From assembly GCA_036346375.1 (NCBI GenBank), contig CM070515.1, positions 10,500,423 to 10,564,422 of the forward strand: a DNA stretch of 64,000 bases, in the 5' to 3' direction. Below are positions 1 to 12,300 of the stretch, in pieces. Below the pieces are notes generated by a model that had not been told where the DNA came from, made no database searches, and saw only the letters and a program-made list of their open reading frames with translations. This DNA comes from Guadua angustifolia. Lineage: Eukaryota > Streptophyta > Magnoliopsida > Poales > Poaceae. How positions within the stretch are numbered: the first letter of the stretch is position 1; each line of letters starts with the position of its first letter. Made by a program: the position numbers and the translations under genes.

Positions 1-2537
1 TCAGTTGATTACAAGGTTAGCAGTTTGGTGCTGTGGGGCCAGTTTTGTTTTTTTAGAGAGCTCACAAAAGATTAGCATGCCGTTGCATTAAGTTAGAAGG
101 CAAAAGCCAAACAAAGTAAAAGCAATTTACAAACAAAGGACATGATGAGAGCGCAATCAAAAGAAGAAGAAAAAGGAAAAGAAAAGATGGGACTCAGGTT
201 GTTCCCTACAACGCAGTAACTGAGACTGCTAACCAACTCCTTTTTTCTGTTATCTCACAAAAGCATTGACAACCTCCTCAGGACCGCTTGACGCCAATCG
301 TTGATCTCTTCAAAAGCCTTGGTCGCCACATGTCTGATATCAGAACTTACGGAACTTAGACTGTGGGGGCATTTTTCACTCTGGAGTGTGTATTTGCAGC
401 TGTTTTCCTCATGCTATGACTTGTGGACTTCAGCTAGTTTCAATGGAGGCTGAACTTGTTTGTCTTAGAGCTGATTTGTTATTTTATCGCTTCAGAACAA
501 CTTCCTATTTCACAAAAAAAAAGCGAGAGATTGTTTCACCCTATTAGGAGCGAGTGAATTTTCCTAACATTTTGTGATTCTCTAGCTCATGAATTTTGTG
601 GACTACCTGTTGATTCTGACCTTATGGAGCTAACCCATGAGTTCTGTAGATGATCTTATGTTTTCTCAAAATGACAGTCATTCTGGAGGTTATGGATTTG
701 CTATTTTCTTAGCTGATTGCCCAGTCATGCGTTTCAAGGTAGTCCTCATCTTTACCTTATTATGAAGTCATGAGTTCAGATGATGATGGGTATGCTACTT
801 CTCACGATTTGTTCTCATTTTACTATTTTTTTTCACGAAAATGCAGGAGAGCTGTGTTTCATTGTGTTAAGAAGGAGAGAGGTGGTAGACACCACCAACA
901 AAGTCTTAAGACATTACAGACCACCAAACCAAAAGAGGGGGGGCAGGAATAAAAGGAAAACAGCAGCAAAGAAACACACAACACCGAACAAGAGTCTAGT
1001 ACTGCCACAAGGAACCCAGCCCTCATTTTACTATTTTTAACTTTTAGTTGATCCTCAACTTACATTTATGGGGCTAATTTGTCATGCTCTATCTCACAAA
1101 TATGAACAGGATTCCTTCAGTCCTGTACTAGCTCACTTTGGCACTGATTTGCACATCCTAGCTCACATCACATGCTAGTGAAAGTTTTAATGTTTTTTAA
1201 TTTAAAAATTATGGGCCTGATTTTTCACACTATAGGTCACGCATGCGCAACAGTGTCTTTATGCTGCATGTTTGCATGAAACTATAAAAATTTGAATTTG
1301 ATATTTACCTAGCAAAATTCTCCTTTATGTTTACTCTGGATCTCAATTTTAGGTATAGTTTGCTTTCCATGCATATTTCTGTCTTAACATGGAGATGTTA
1401 TCCAACATAAAAAATTTTCAAGTTCAGTTGATTGATACCAAAGCTCTTCTACACTATTGTTGTTTGCTATGCAATCTGTGATCGAGACATTCTACAATTG
1501 GAACCAACACCCAATTCCCGTAACATCATTCCATGTTATATTGCTGTTAGTGCTATTGGTTTGTGTTTTCGCATGGAGATTTTCAAGAAAAGCATTTTGA
1601 GACAATTCTTTTGCATGTGTATCTAGGGCGGATTTTAGTTTCAATCTTATAAAGTGCAGATTGGAGTAACATTATTCCTATAACATCTAATTTGGCAGCT
1701 GCTGATTTGTTGTTTGTTGAGCTCATACATGATTTATTTTTCTAGGGTATAGTATCAATCTAAGGTCAAACTGTTGAGGAGTGTAATCATGTTGCTTGGG
1801 CCTAGGCCTGGGCTGCTGCAATATATTCGTGGTAAGTACTTTTGAGTTGATGCCTGCTGTGTTAGTTGTTACTATGGTGATAAGATATAGACATTTGATT
1901 CTTAAAAAAGATATCGACACTTAACTATGAAGTATGAACTAAATTCAGATTAGTAGCTATAACAAGAAGTGCGGGTTTGCAACTGCAATGATAATCTTAC
2001 TGAAGCATTCATTTTTCTTCTACCTTTTTGTTTGAGTTAAATGCTTACCTCTGGCTGAGCATCTGCATAACTTGACACTTACTAGGGGCTGCAGGCAAGG
2101 CCTATCCAATTACCTCCACTTCAATGATATCCTAACTGATAATTGGCTAATGGCACTGCATCTACGATATTCCAGAACAGTGGGCCCTTAACGAAGACTA
2201 TAATTTGAATACCAGCAATAGTAGATAACTAAGGTGAACACATATGGATAATTTGCGAAGGAATATGGTTCTTGTGGAGAACACAATGTTGCATTCGCAC
2301 TATTCAAAATTAGACTAATGTAAGGACTTTGACATGCACCATTGGAACAGCTCAGAAATGCACCATTGGAAAGTAACAACAACATAAGTATATAACACGT
2401 GTAGTAGACAACATTGTCTGGCATGGTTGGTCCTAAGGTGACAAGGTAATGGACCTTATTGTATGAGCATGTGAAAGTGGGGAGGTAGATAAGACTACAA
2501 CGAAGAAACTGCAAGTAAATGATCTTTTGGAAGCTTG
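1..2537. other. Unassigned intergenic sequence downstream of the GST-tail gene
   Basis: No convincing coding exon is seen; the open frames are short and lack recognisable motifs. The first 500 bases and 770-1030 contain purine-rich stretches and phrases such as 'gttgcattaagttagaaggc' that look like decayed repeat, but no ends or target duplications could be fixed. The last few hundred bases before 2537 should include the 3' UTR of the minus-strand gene that stops at 2538. Confidence 0.5.
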
Positions 2538-5500
2538 TTATGGGTCGGTTGATGGGCCACGCCTCTGTGACTCAGGTAGATTACCTTCATTACCATCAAA
2601 CTGGGTGGGCTTGCTTGAGCCATCCGATTTTCTGTTGCTTGTGTTGATTTTCACTTGCTGAGTATCAGAGGAGGTTTGTTCTTCAGACTTTTCTAAAGCT
2701 TCTCCTGGAGTTTTTCCACTGTTCTGATTGGCATTTGTGAGGAGGTCGCTTTTCTTAGGCTGCTCGGTTACAGACACTGACAGTGCAGCCTCAGAACCTT
2801 GCTTCACATTGTCTTGCGGTGATATACCGGACTTTTCACCTTGCAGTTGATTCTCTCTCATACTCTTCTTGGGGACTGAAGGTAGCATTTCTCTGGATGT
2901 TGCTGAGCTGTGATAACTGACTGTTTCATTGGTTCGCTTGCCAATATCTTTAGATGATATAGACGTGTTCTGGTCAGATTGCGTTTGCAGCTTGGATGGT
3001 CCATCAGTTGATGTTATTTGAGCTTGTCCAGTGTTATTTTGATTAGCATTTGCCAAGAGATCATCCTCTTTGGGCTTGCCAATTTCAGTGGGTGGTGTTG
3101 CATCATCACCTTGCTGCTTCTTGTTTTCTGCTGGCTGAGCCCTAGATTGATCACTTGACAGCTGCTGTATGGATGGTCCATCATTGTATGCTTCATTCGT
3201 GTTTTTCTGTGACTTAATTAGTGAAGGCCCTGCAGCAGGTGCTCCAGCATTCTTGGGAATTCTCCCACCAGGCTGCTCATCGGGTGCTATCGTGTTGGTT
3301 CGACCAGCTTCAGCAATACCAGTCTTCTCGTTCCTTGTTTCAGCGATGGAAGGGAATGGCGGAGCTTGGTCTGATGCTTTATCTATGTTAGAACATCAAT
3401 AAGCCCATGATCACTCCATAAATCAAAACATAGATTACAAAGGTTTATATAGAGGATTTCTCCCCTTAGGGTAGGGATTCCTAATCCCAAAGAAAATTGT
3501 AACTAAGTGTAGACTATGAATCAGCTATCCATATTGGCATTTGAATTATAACTATAATTGGTGAAGTAAGAAGCATTCTAACAATATGTGATATGAAAAA
3601 TGGATTTATCAGTGTTGAAAATGCTGAAGTATCAATAAAAATGCAGCATTTTCCTATAAGATATTAGGATTTTGTGTGAGATGGTTGGTGCATGAAACTC
3701 ATTTCGAAATTTGGAAGTGCTATTTTGTGGAAGTCCTAGGTGCCTGATTTGAGCTAACTGTTTAGTGCTCCCTTATTGCCTGCCGAGTGCTGCTGTCCAT
3801 GCATACACACGGCAGCCTGGGACACCATTCATAGATTGGGAAAATTTTCTTTCAGTGGAGGCTACTTTACCAGATGTGGTATGACGTTGAGTGTCAGCAG
3901 TTGGTGCTGGTCTTCTTGGTGTGGTAGGCATATCTCTTGGATCAGCAACTGATGGTTTGACTTCAAGTATGCCTCCTCTGAGAGCTGTGGAAGCAACTCT
4001 TCCATCAGATGCTGGCGCAGGTGGTGTTGCACTTTCATCGGCCATTACTATCTTGGCTGACTCATCTCCAGTGATGCCATGTGAGGTAGGAGCGACTTCT
4101 TTAATCTGTTCAGTTGTTTGTTGAGAACTTGAAACTGGTTCTTGCCTTGGTGGGGTTGGTGCTGCCTTTGTGTCAACAGCAGGTTTTTTGGTTGTGTCAT
4201 CACCAGTATCATGAACATCAGGGACTTCTCCTTGGGCTGGTGTTTTCTTTGATGGAACTGTAGTGGCTATTTGATCAGTGCCTGATGCCTTTCTCAACAT
4301 ATCATCACTAGGGCCACGGGGAACCCTAATTGCTTCTTGGATTGATGCTGAAGTACGGTGAGTGTCAGAAGATGGTGCCAGCCTTGGTGTCATTTCTGGC
4401 GCTCTTTCATACATGATACTCTTTTCGGACTGTTTGTCACTGATACCATCAGCACTTGGAGCAACTCTTTGCACCGGTGCTAAAGCATTTCTAGCATCAG
4501 TTGAGGTTTGCTTTGGTGTGCTTGTTGGTGCTCTCCTGTCAACACCTGCCGTTTTGGCCAACTCATCAATGCTAGGAGCACCAGGAGATACTTGTTGGAT
4601 TGAAGAAGGAGGTGCAGATGCGTGTTGCAATTGGTCAATGGTGGATAACTGGGCCAGGTCATCATCACGCCCAGCACTAGTTGTTGGTGATTGGCTTGGC
4701 ACCGGTGGAGCTGATTCTTGCTCATTGCTGGATGGCGATTTCTGTGGCTCAGTGGCACCGCGATCATCAGGAGCCATTCCTCCTTTTGGTGGTGAAGTGG
4801 CTTTCCTTTCATCAGCACTGGTTGGAGTGTCCGGAGCTCGTGTGCCGGTTGATGGACTTTCAGTTTTTCCATCAGCCGAGACAGTACCGGCTTGCCTTTT
4901 TCCGTCTTGAACATCTGAAGGCTTCTTATAAACGGAAGTTTTTTCCTCCTTTGCAGGGGCTTGCAAATCTGTAGACTGTGATCTGAGTACTTCTGCTTCA
5001 CTTTCCTCAAACTTTTTCCTGAGCCTCTTAGTCGAGAACCTTTCATCTCCACTCATGGCATCCTGAGCATCTTCTTTGAATTCTGCTTCAGATACTTTCA
5101 GATCAGTAGGTGGTGCTTTAGATTGCTGATGGCCCTTTTGAGCACCTGATGGCAGTTCCCGGGTTGGTGCTGATGGAGCCCTCCTTTGATCAGCTTCTCT
5201 AGCTTCCTTGGTGATGTCTCGGGCATCATGGTGTCCAACTAGTGGTGCAGTTTCACCTTGAGCATCTTTGGCTGCCACCTTCTCTGCCAAATGAGCAGCA
5301 GAAACGGAAGTTTTTTCCTCCTTTGCAGGGGCTTGCAAATCTGTAGACTGTGATCTGAGTACTTCTGCTTCACTTTCCTCAAACATTTTCCTGAGCCTCT
5401 TAGTTGAGAACCTTTCATCTCCGCTCGTGGCATCCTGAGCATCTTCTTTGAATTCTGCATCAGATACTTTCAGATCAGCAGGTGGTGCTTTAGATTGCTG

Positions 5501-8500
5501 ACGGCCATTTTGAGCACCTGATAGCAGTTCCCGGGTTGGTGCTGATGTAGCCCTCCTTTGATCAGCCTCTCTAGCTTCCTTGGTGATGTCTCGGGCACCA
5601 CGGTCAACTTGTGGTGCAGTTTCACCTTGAACATCTTTGGCTGCCACCTTCTCTGCCAAATGAGCAGCAGCTCGCTGATCAGTTGAGGCCATCTTCTCTT
5701 GCTCAGAACGCTGTCGTGCATCAGGAGTCCGCACAACACTTTTCTGATCAGAAGGTGTTTCACCTGCCTCAGGACCAGAAGGTGAAGATTTATCATGAGA
5801 GGTTGTTTTTGCCGGCGGAGGTTGCTCTTCCTTTTGAACTGATGAAATAGAGGTTGCGATAAAACCAGTGCTGGGAGGTGGGACCAGTATTGTCTGTGAC
5901 TTGGTGCCAGTATGCTCCCGATGGTCTATGCGAATGTTGCGGCCACCATATGTTGGAGGAGGTTGTGTCTGCCATTGCTGTTGTTGCTGCAGCTGCAGCT
6001 GTTGCTGCTCATGTTTCTCCATTTGGTACTGCTCCTCCACGCTCTTCATATCCCTCAGCACCTGCTGCCAAGAATCTCGGGCAGAGATCGTATTCCACCA
6101 CCTCTGCACGTTCTTCCTCGAGTCATACAGGTAGGTGAACTTTTCGGATGTCACAATGTGGTGGGTGTTTGGTAGGTGAACAAGGTCAGCAAGGGTGAAC
6201 TTGTTCCCAGCAAGGAACTCACTCTCGCCAAGTCTTTGCTCGTAGACTGCCAGGACTTCTTCCAGCATTCTCTTCTCTCTGTTGATATCATGATCGCCTT
6301 CATCATGCAAAGGAAAGGCCAGGTGGCAGAACAATGCCCGGCTCGGAGGATCGAAGGCATGCTCCTCATGCCGGAGCCATTGTTCAATGGAAGCCCTCTC
6401 AAGGACATCCTTCCCCAGGAGGAAAGGATACCCTTGCTGTTCGTAGTTTTCTGCTATATAGCGGCAGATTGCTCTTGATTCTGCAATTTAGAAGACATAT
6501 AAATTCTGCAACTCTAGTTTCTTGGGAACAATAAGGAACTCCTACATATCTTCACTTGAAAAACTGAGATGGTGTAGTTTAATTCATATGATTCGTACAT
6601 AGAAAGAGATAGTGTTATATTCTGGCACCATGAAATCCTGCTGGCACGACCATGAAATACTTGCGTACATGTCAGATATAATTCTTGCATTTTCTCAGTG
6701 TTTCTATTGAAGTGTTTCGTGAATCTTTTCATTTCCAAACCATGTTTATAAGACATGCATATAACGTTGCATATTTTCATTTCCGTCATGGAACAAGTTG
6801 CTGCTTATTGCGCAATGTGCATGGGGGACTTGGAACAAACTGGTTTGCAGTTTGCACTACTTTTGATGAAAATCATTTGTAATAGCACATTCAAATGAAA
6901 GGGGACATTACATGGTCAAAGAATATATAAGCAGGAACAAGGTTTCAAATTTTGGTTTTGGATCATTTCTCGGAGGTGACTGAAATCCGAAATTTTAGCG
7001 AGATCTCGAAATTTTGGACAAAATCTGTACTAAATCCAAAAAGAAAAATTCAAATCCAAATTATTTTGGACCGGGATTTCCGAGATTCTCAACAAACTTC
7101 AACCGAGCAAAAAATGGTTCAAAACATATTAGAAAATTTTTGTGGATGGTGCCAACGCATCATAATGTTTCCACAAAATTTTTAGATAATGATCAAGCCA
7201 GAGGAATTTTAAAAAATTCTGACATTACTACTATCTTGATAAAAGTCTTACCGGCAAATTTGAACCGAATGAAAAATGATTCAAACCATGTTAGAAAATT
7301 TGTGGATGGTCCTGACACATTATTAATGTTTCTATAAAATTTTTAGATGATGATCAAGCCTGAGGAATTTTTAAAAATTTTGACAGTAGTACTATCCTGA
7401 TAAAAGCCTTACTGGTAAATTTCAACCAAAAGAAAATTTGTTGAAATCATGTTAGAAAATTTTTAAAAATTTTGTACATTGTCTTGACATCAATAATGTT
7501 ACCATATAATTTTCAGAAGAAGCTTAAGGAATTTTTAAAAATTCAGACAGTGGTACTATCCTTATAAAAGCTTGACTGAGTACATATATTGCTTCTATAG
7601 ATTTGATTGAGCAACCAAGAAACGCTTAAAATTTTTGAAACTTTCGTAGAAAGGTTCTGAGGCAATGCTTAAGTTCTTATAAAAATTTTGGATTATGATC
7701 ACACTCGAGCAAATTTATAAAATTCTGACAAGGGTATTGTATCATTTATGTTCTTTTTTTTATTTTTTAAAGGTAACAAATTAAGTTCAATTCTTTTGGA
7801 ATTCTTTTTATATGATCATAGATTACTTAAGATGGTACCATAAATTTTTTATAGCAAGATCAAGCTTGCATATTTTTTATAAAAATCTGATAGTATTTCT
7901 GTTATTTTCATAAAACATCTCAAAAATTTGTTTTTTCAAAAAAAATTCATGGAGGATGATATTCTTAAGAGGTATTGACCCAAATCCGGTCTAAAAAACT
8001 TGAAATCTAGTGAAACACCCGAAATTTCAGTGAAATTTGATGAAATTTCTGAAATTATTGTAGTGATTCGATTTTTTTTATTTGACAGGATTTGTAATCT
8101 TGTCTTCGGCTGAAATCCAAAATCTCAGCCAAAATTTCTAAAATTTCGCTGGAATTTTGAATCTTGAGCATGAACTGCGGAGTGTTTATTTATTTATTTT
8201 AACTTTCTTGTTATTTTGCCTGCCATTGCATTGATAAGGTATTTATAACACCCTGTCTAAATCTTCAGAGAAAACATGGTTATGGATTACTGCGATGATT
8301 TTATTTGTAGCAGATTTAAAAATTTCCTGTGCCAATTGATTTGCAGGGCAGATGCACACGATCTAACCCTCGAATTCTCTCATTGGGTTTGGGTTGATGT
8401 TCTCAGAGCAACCTTCCTTATTAAAAAGGCGTGCATCTCAAGATGGTTAACGGTAAGGGATCAAGACTACTATATCTCATTCTAGAATGTGTAACTTAAC

Positions 8501-8927
8501 TGCTAATTTGTTGTAGCCGCACTAGCTTAAAAGAATCATGGAATGCACCTCACCAACTAGGATGGCTGTATTATGTAACAGCAGAAGCAGGGTTACCTTG
8601 TAGAAATGTTTGTTGATCGTAGAACGGAACTGGGACATTCCTCGATGCCTGGAGAGGTGGAGGAAGAAAACAAAAACTTGAAATGGGATCAATTAATTTG
8701 CATAAACTAACGAAACTACTGCTTCTACAATTTGGGTGTTGCAGAAAACCTGACACAGCAAATACCTGGAGTCTGAGTATGTCCTTGTAGGAGTCTTTGA
8801 CACACTCAAACTTGACATCTTTCTCATACAGGCATGCAAGCACCCTTGATACATCCGGTAGGATCATGGATTTCTCATGGTACACCTTCACAACAGGAGC
8901 TCCTGCTCCGGTGCTAAGCCCTGCCAT
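2538..8927 (-). CDS. Phi-class glutathione S-transferase with a ~1000-residue low-complexity C-terminal tail
   Basis: Four exons: 8927-8766, 8648-8597, 6480-3871 and 3382-2538. They join in frame (phases 0, 1, 1) into 1223 codons ending in a stop, so 1222 residues. The start lies in a strong context (GCCACCATGG). Residues 1-71 form the thioredoxin-like half (KVYHEKSM, VSRVLACLYEKDVKFE, VPVPFYDQQ). ESRAICRYIA at about 72-81 is the phi-class signature, and exon 3 carries the helical half (FLAGNKFTLADLVHLP, VQRWWNTISARDSW, to ~216). The first two introns fall where phi GST introns usually fall. Residues ~217-1222 are rich in S, T, P, E, K and Q: a Gln run at 230-244, two 124-residue repeats at about 342-465 and 466-589, then PT/SA-rich sequence. 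Ordinary phi GSTs end near residue 215-220. The position aligned with the usual catalytic Ser (S-T-N-V-A-R-V in canonical members) reads L-P-D-V-S-R-V, so normal conjugase activity is doubtful. The GST assignment is firm; exon 4 rests on a phase-matched junction (G|AT) and continuity of composition; the tail's role is unknown. Confidence 0.85.
4931..5672 (-). repeat. Two tandem ~372-bp coding repeats in the GST tail
   Basis: Copy A (about 5303-5672) and copy B (4931-5302) are nearly identical over about 372 bases and keep frame (124 codons). Both encode a block starting AAHLAEKVAAKD and ending LQAPAKEEKTSV, including RFSTKRLRK and FEESEAEVLRSQS. Differences are mostly single bases plus a small in-frame indel near 5235/5605. 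The high identity implies a recent duplication or gene conversion. Confidence 0.9.
6938..8166. mobile_element. Non-autonomous hAT element in intron 2 of the GST-tail gene
   Basis: The ends are inverted: CAAGGTTTCAAATTTT at the left and a right end that reads CAAGATTCAAAATT on the other strand. Flanking 8-mers AGCAGGAA (6930-6937) and AGCATGAA (8167-8174) match at 7 of 8 positions, as expected for an old hAT target duplication. The 1229-bp AT-rich interior has no ORF. It contains diverged tandem units of about 160 bp, marked by 'actatc..gataaaag' near 7227, 7387 and 7549. It is related to the element at 50753-52195. Confidence 0.75.
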
Positions 8928-9841
8928 GGTGGCAAGAGCTCTGGTTGCAGGTTGAAGAATACCGTATGCAAGTAAGTGTGGTTAGTCCACCCTCATTTTT
9001 TTAATATAAGAAGGCTCTCTGCCTCCCTGAAGAAGCAAAGACAAGATGCTTAAAGTGAGAACCTAGGGAAAAGAGTGGCAAACTGGCAATATGAGATGAT
9101 AGTAAGAAATAGGACTATAAATAAAGAAAAGGGAAAAGTTAAAGGGAACAAGGGGGAGAAAAGCAAAAGGTAAAGTAAACTAAATCTGGAGGAGTTGGAC
9201 TGGTTATGATGTTCTTTAGATCTTCGTATCACAAGCCCATATCAGCAAAATGCTACAACAGGGTTGCATGTTTAAAGGGAAAGGGTAAAAAGAAGCGAGA
9301 GTAATTTCTTGCACACTGTTTCTTTAGTAACGGACAACATATAAACTGAACTGAAGTGGAAGGGCTCATATCAAATGTACTGATATCCGATACAAAGAGC
9401 GAATCTGAAAAATATTCGATCGGACTTCTCGAATTCAATCTGAATGTGGTCGGTCGTATGGTTGATCGGGAAGCATCCGATCCGATTGCACCCTAAATCA
9501 TTGGTGCACTGCTAGTGTGCTAGGTGTTCTTTTTTAGAACAACACATATCACAAAGTGAAGGTAATGTGCTGGAGGTTATCTCTTTTCTAGCCTCCTCTT
9601 ACCTCATTTTTTTAGTGACTCCACGAACGCATTTGCAATTTAGCCCCTTCCCTTGCTGCGGAAGGGGACACTTGCTGTTCCCGGCGAGTGTGGTTAGGAA
9701 CAGGGCTATGTTTGTAATTCTGCTTCAGGAGGGGGTCATAGTTGCAAAAAATGAGATTTGGGGGGTAAAAGTGATCATTTCAGTGTGCTGCAATGTTGGT
9801 CAAATCATGAGATGTCGAAGTGGGTGCAGTCCTTTTATATA
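8928..9841. other. Upstream region of the GST-tail gene; no gene seen
   Basis: This must hold the promoter and 5' UTR of the minus-strand gene; no clear TATA box was found. Around 9380-9500 the repeated 'ccgatccgat'/'atatccgata' motifs and a 'gcaccctaa' end resemble a decayed hAT-type MITE, but its other end and target duplication were not found. Confidence 0.4.
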
Positions 9842-10086
9842 CTCCCTCCTGACACAAAAGAGTAACACTCTAGAATACGTGTAGTCAAATTCTATTAATT
9901 TTAACCAAAAAATATCGGTTAAAACATATGATTTGGATATATGAAAATAATGACTGAATTTGTCATGAAAAATACTTTTATAATATTGCACTTTTTTAAC
10001 TTTTTTCAAAAAGATAATTTAGTGGTCAAAAGAGCGGTCTTGTTGACTTCGAAAAGTAAAAATGTCACTTTTTTGTGACAAGCGAG
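9842..10086. mobile_element. Stowaway-like MITE
   Basis: The left end CTCCCTCCTGACACAAAAGA pairs with a right end that reads CTCGCTTGTCACAAAAAAGT on the other strand. The left flank is TA, as for Tc1/mariner-type elements. The right TA is decayed, directly next to the hAT relic that follows. 245 bp, no ORF. Confidence 0.65.
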
Positions 10087-10091
10087 ATCAA

Positions 10092-11149
10092 GCCCGTTCC
10101 TGGGGTAGGGCGAGCAGGGCGGCCGCCCCGAGCCCCCAAACTATCGGGGCCCCGTCATCTATTAGTATAATCAATTTGTGAAGGTCATAACTTTAGATCC
10201 ATAGATCCGATTGAGCTGATTTTTGTTTGGTTAGTTTCAAAATTGAATTTAGTTTCTACAATCCAAATTTCATGTCAATCCAAAGATGGGATCTTCGGGA
10301 ATTAATATTAGTAAACGTATGTCAATCTGTTTTTTTTGTCGAAACCGAAGCAATCTTTAATAGTTTGATGAAAATGATTGCAGTAGTGAAGCAATTCTAT
10401 AAGATGAGAAAAATTTTAAAGTTAATTACTTTTTTATTATGGTTGATATGGTCCGTTCATTGAAAAACAGATTTGAAGAACTTTAAGTATTCAAAGGTAT
10501 ATTTGGGCCTTTTCTGAGCTCAACAACTTTAAAGTCATTAGATTATATTGAACTTAAAGATTATTGTACTAAGTTGACAAAAACTTTCTCTGTTGATGAT
10601 TCATCTGATTTTGAGTCAAATAATCTGATTTCTGAGTTAAGAATACTACAAATGACTTTACCAGATAGACCAATGTCTGCTATGGAGATATTTGAGTTTG
10701 TTAGAAAAGTGGATTGTTATAGTAATATTTACATTTGTATCGGATTTTATTTATTGTCTTGAAAGCGTGGCATCACCGAAAGAAACTTTTCAAAGTTGAA
10801 ATTATTAAAGAACTATTTGAGATCTACAATGTCTCAAGAAAGGTTAAATGGTCTGGCAACTTTATATATTGAGAAGAAGTTATTGGATGACATTAATGTT
10901 GAGGCCATAATTGATGATTTTGTATCTAGCAATGTTAGAAGATATTTTCTAAGATGATCTCTACAAATGTTTAAGGTAAATAATCTCACTTTTGTACTTC
11001 CATTTATTTATCGGTAACAATTTCTATAGTACACTGAATATTATCTTTTTAATTGATACATGGTAGTATAAAATATTTTGATGCTTATGTTAGGGAGGTC
11101 TCCGTCTATAATTTCGCCCCGGGCCCCCAAAAACTCAGGACCGGCCCTG
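10092..11149 (+). mobile_element. Degraded hAT-type transposon relic
   Basis: GC-rich ends enclose an AT-rich body. The left end reads CAAGCCCGTTCCTGGG followed by CGGCCGCCCCGAGCCCCC. The right end, read inverted, is CAGGGCCGGTCCTGAG followed by GGGGGCCCGGGGCG. The left copy has decayed and no clean 8-bp duplication was found. The body encodes the C-terminal end of a TTF-type hAT transposase. Confidence 0.7.
10574..10957 (+). pseudogene. C-terminal fragment of a TTF-type hAT transposase (dimerisation domain)
   Basis: Frame 1 (10574-10762) gives SDFESNNLISELRILQMTLP and a following FVRKVDCYSNIY segment, then stops. In another frame downstream, NFSKLKLLKNYLRSTMSQER, LNGLATLYIEKKL and IDDFVSSNVRR can be read. 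These are hallmarks of the hAT C-terminal dimerisation region of plant TTF-type zinc-finger transposases. A frameshift and stop near 10760 and the missing N-terminal catalytic region make this a dead fragment. Confidence 0.75.
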
Positions 11150-11493
11150 CATACAAGCTAAGCTAAATTTAGCGGTTGGATCTAGAAAATAATAGATCTA
11201 TCCCACCTATATTCTAATCCCACTTTTGTTCTTCATTTTTCACTATCACAACACCCCTAAGTTTTACACAGGACCTAACAGAGGAAAAAGGACAATAAGG
11301 GTATTGGTAGCAGTAGTACTCTTGAGTTTCTACTTCCAATTCAGCAGCATCGAATGTCTCTCTAGAAAGTAGGATAGTACAGCACAGTATGCTGTATGCG
11401 TGTCCTTTGAATTTAATAACACAAATTGTGGGTGCAGCCAGGTTCACAATATCTTCAATAATCTAGCGATTTTCTTGATTATCGACTGTACCG

Positions 11494-12300
11494 CCACAAT
11501 TTGATCTCTAAAACCGCTTGGTATACCGATGGAATTCAAATTCAAAAAATTTAGAAAATTTGGAAAAAATCTATGAAAAAATATTAAAAAGTTTTGTGTG
11601 AGGTCTTAAAGCAATGATAATGATGTTGTAAAATTTTCAATTCATTATCAGACCAGTGTATTTTTTTTTAAATTCTAAGAGTGCTATTGTCAGAATATAT
11701 GCTCTTCTGTTTTTGATTTTCTAGAGGCACTGAATGAATTCTAATATTTATTAACATTTTTTATGAGGTTATGAGAAAATTATAATGATTATGTAAAATT
11801 TTCAAATGACTATCAGACCTGTGTATTTTTTTCAAATTATAACAGTGCTACTATCTTTGTATATGCTCTTCTGTTTTTGATTTTGTAGGGGTAGTAATTG
11901 AAGTCTAATATTTCTGAAAATTTTACCACACGATCCTTGGTCATTATTTATGATTCCATTAAAATTCAGAGTATGATCAATCTTGTAAATTTTTATAGAA
12001 ATCTGACAGTGTCTCTGTTCCTTTTCATTACTTGTTTTTTTTATTTTCTAGAAGTACTAAAAATGAATTCAAAAATTGTTGAAATTTCTCTGAGATGTTT
12101 TATATATTAATTGGGATATATTCATATTTTCTGAAATTTTTCCAATTTTCCTTATTTTTTAATTTTCCTTTATTGTGTCGGAAATAAAATAAAATCGCTC
12201 GAAAATCAAACAAAACTGGTCAAAAATAGAGAAAATCGATGGGTTTTCGAATTTTTTCGACCTTGTTTGACCGCTAAGTTCAAAATTTTTAACTTTGATC
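11494..12300. repeat. AT-rich element resembling the hAT-like repeats at 6938 and 50753
   Basis: Two diverged units of about 180 bp share 'atcagacc(a/t)gtgtatttttt', 'agtgct(a)at' and 'atatgctcttctgttttt' (near 11645-11720 and 11812-11885). The border phrases 'aaaccgcttgg' (about 11510) and 'gaccgctaag' (about 12270) are roughly inverted. The style matches the other two AT-rich hAT elements, but no clean ends or target duplication were found. Confidence 0.4.

Noticed and set aside
3891..4910. Long open frames on the plus strand opposite the GST tail
   Set aside because: They are antisense shadows of the well-supported minus-strand coding exon; their composition follows the codon pattern of the GST tail.
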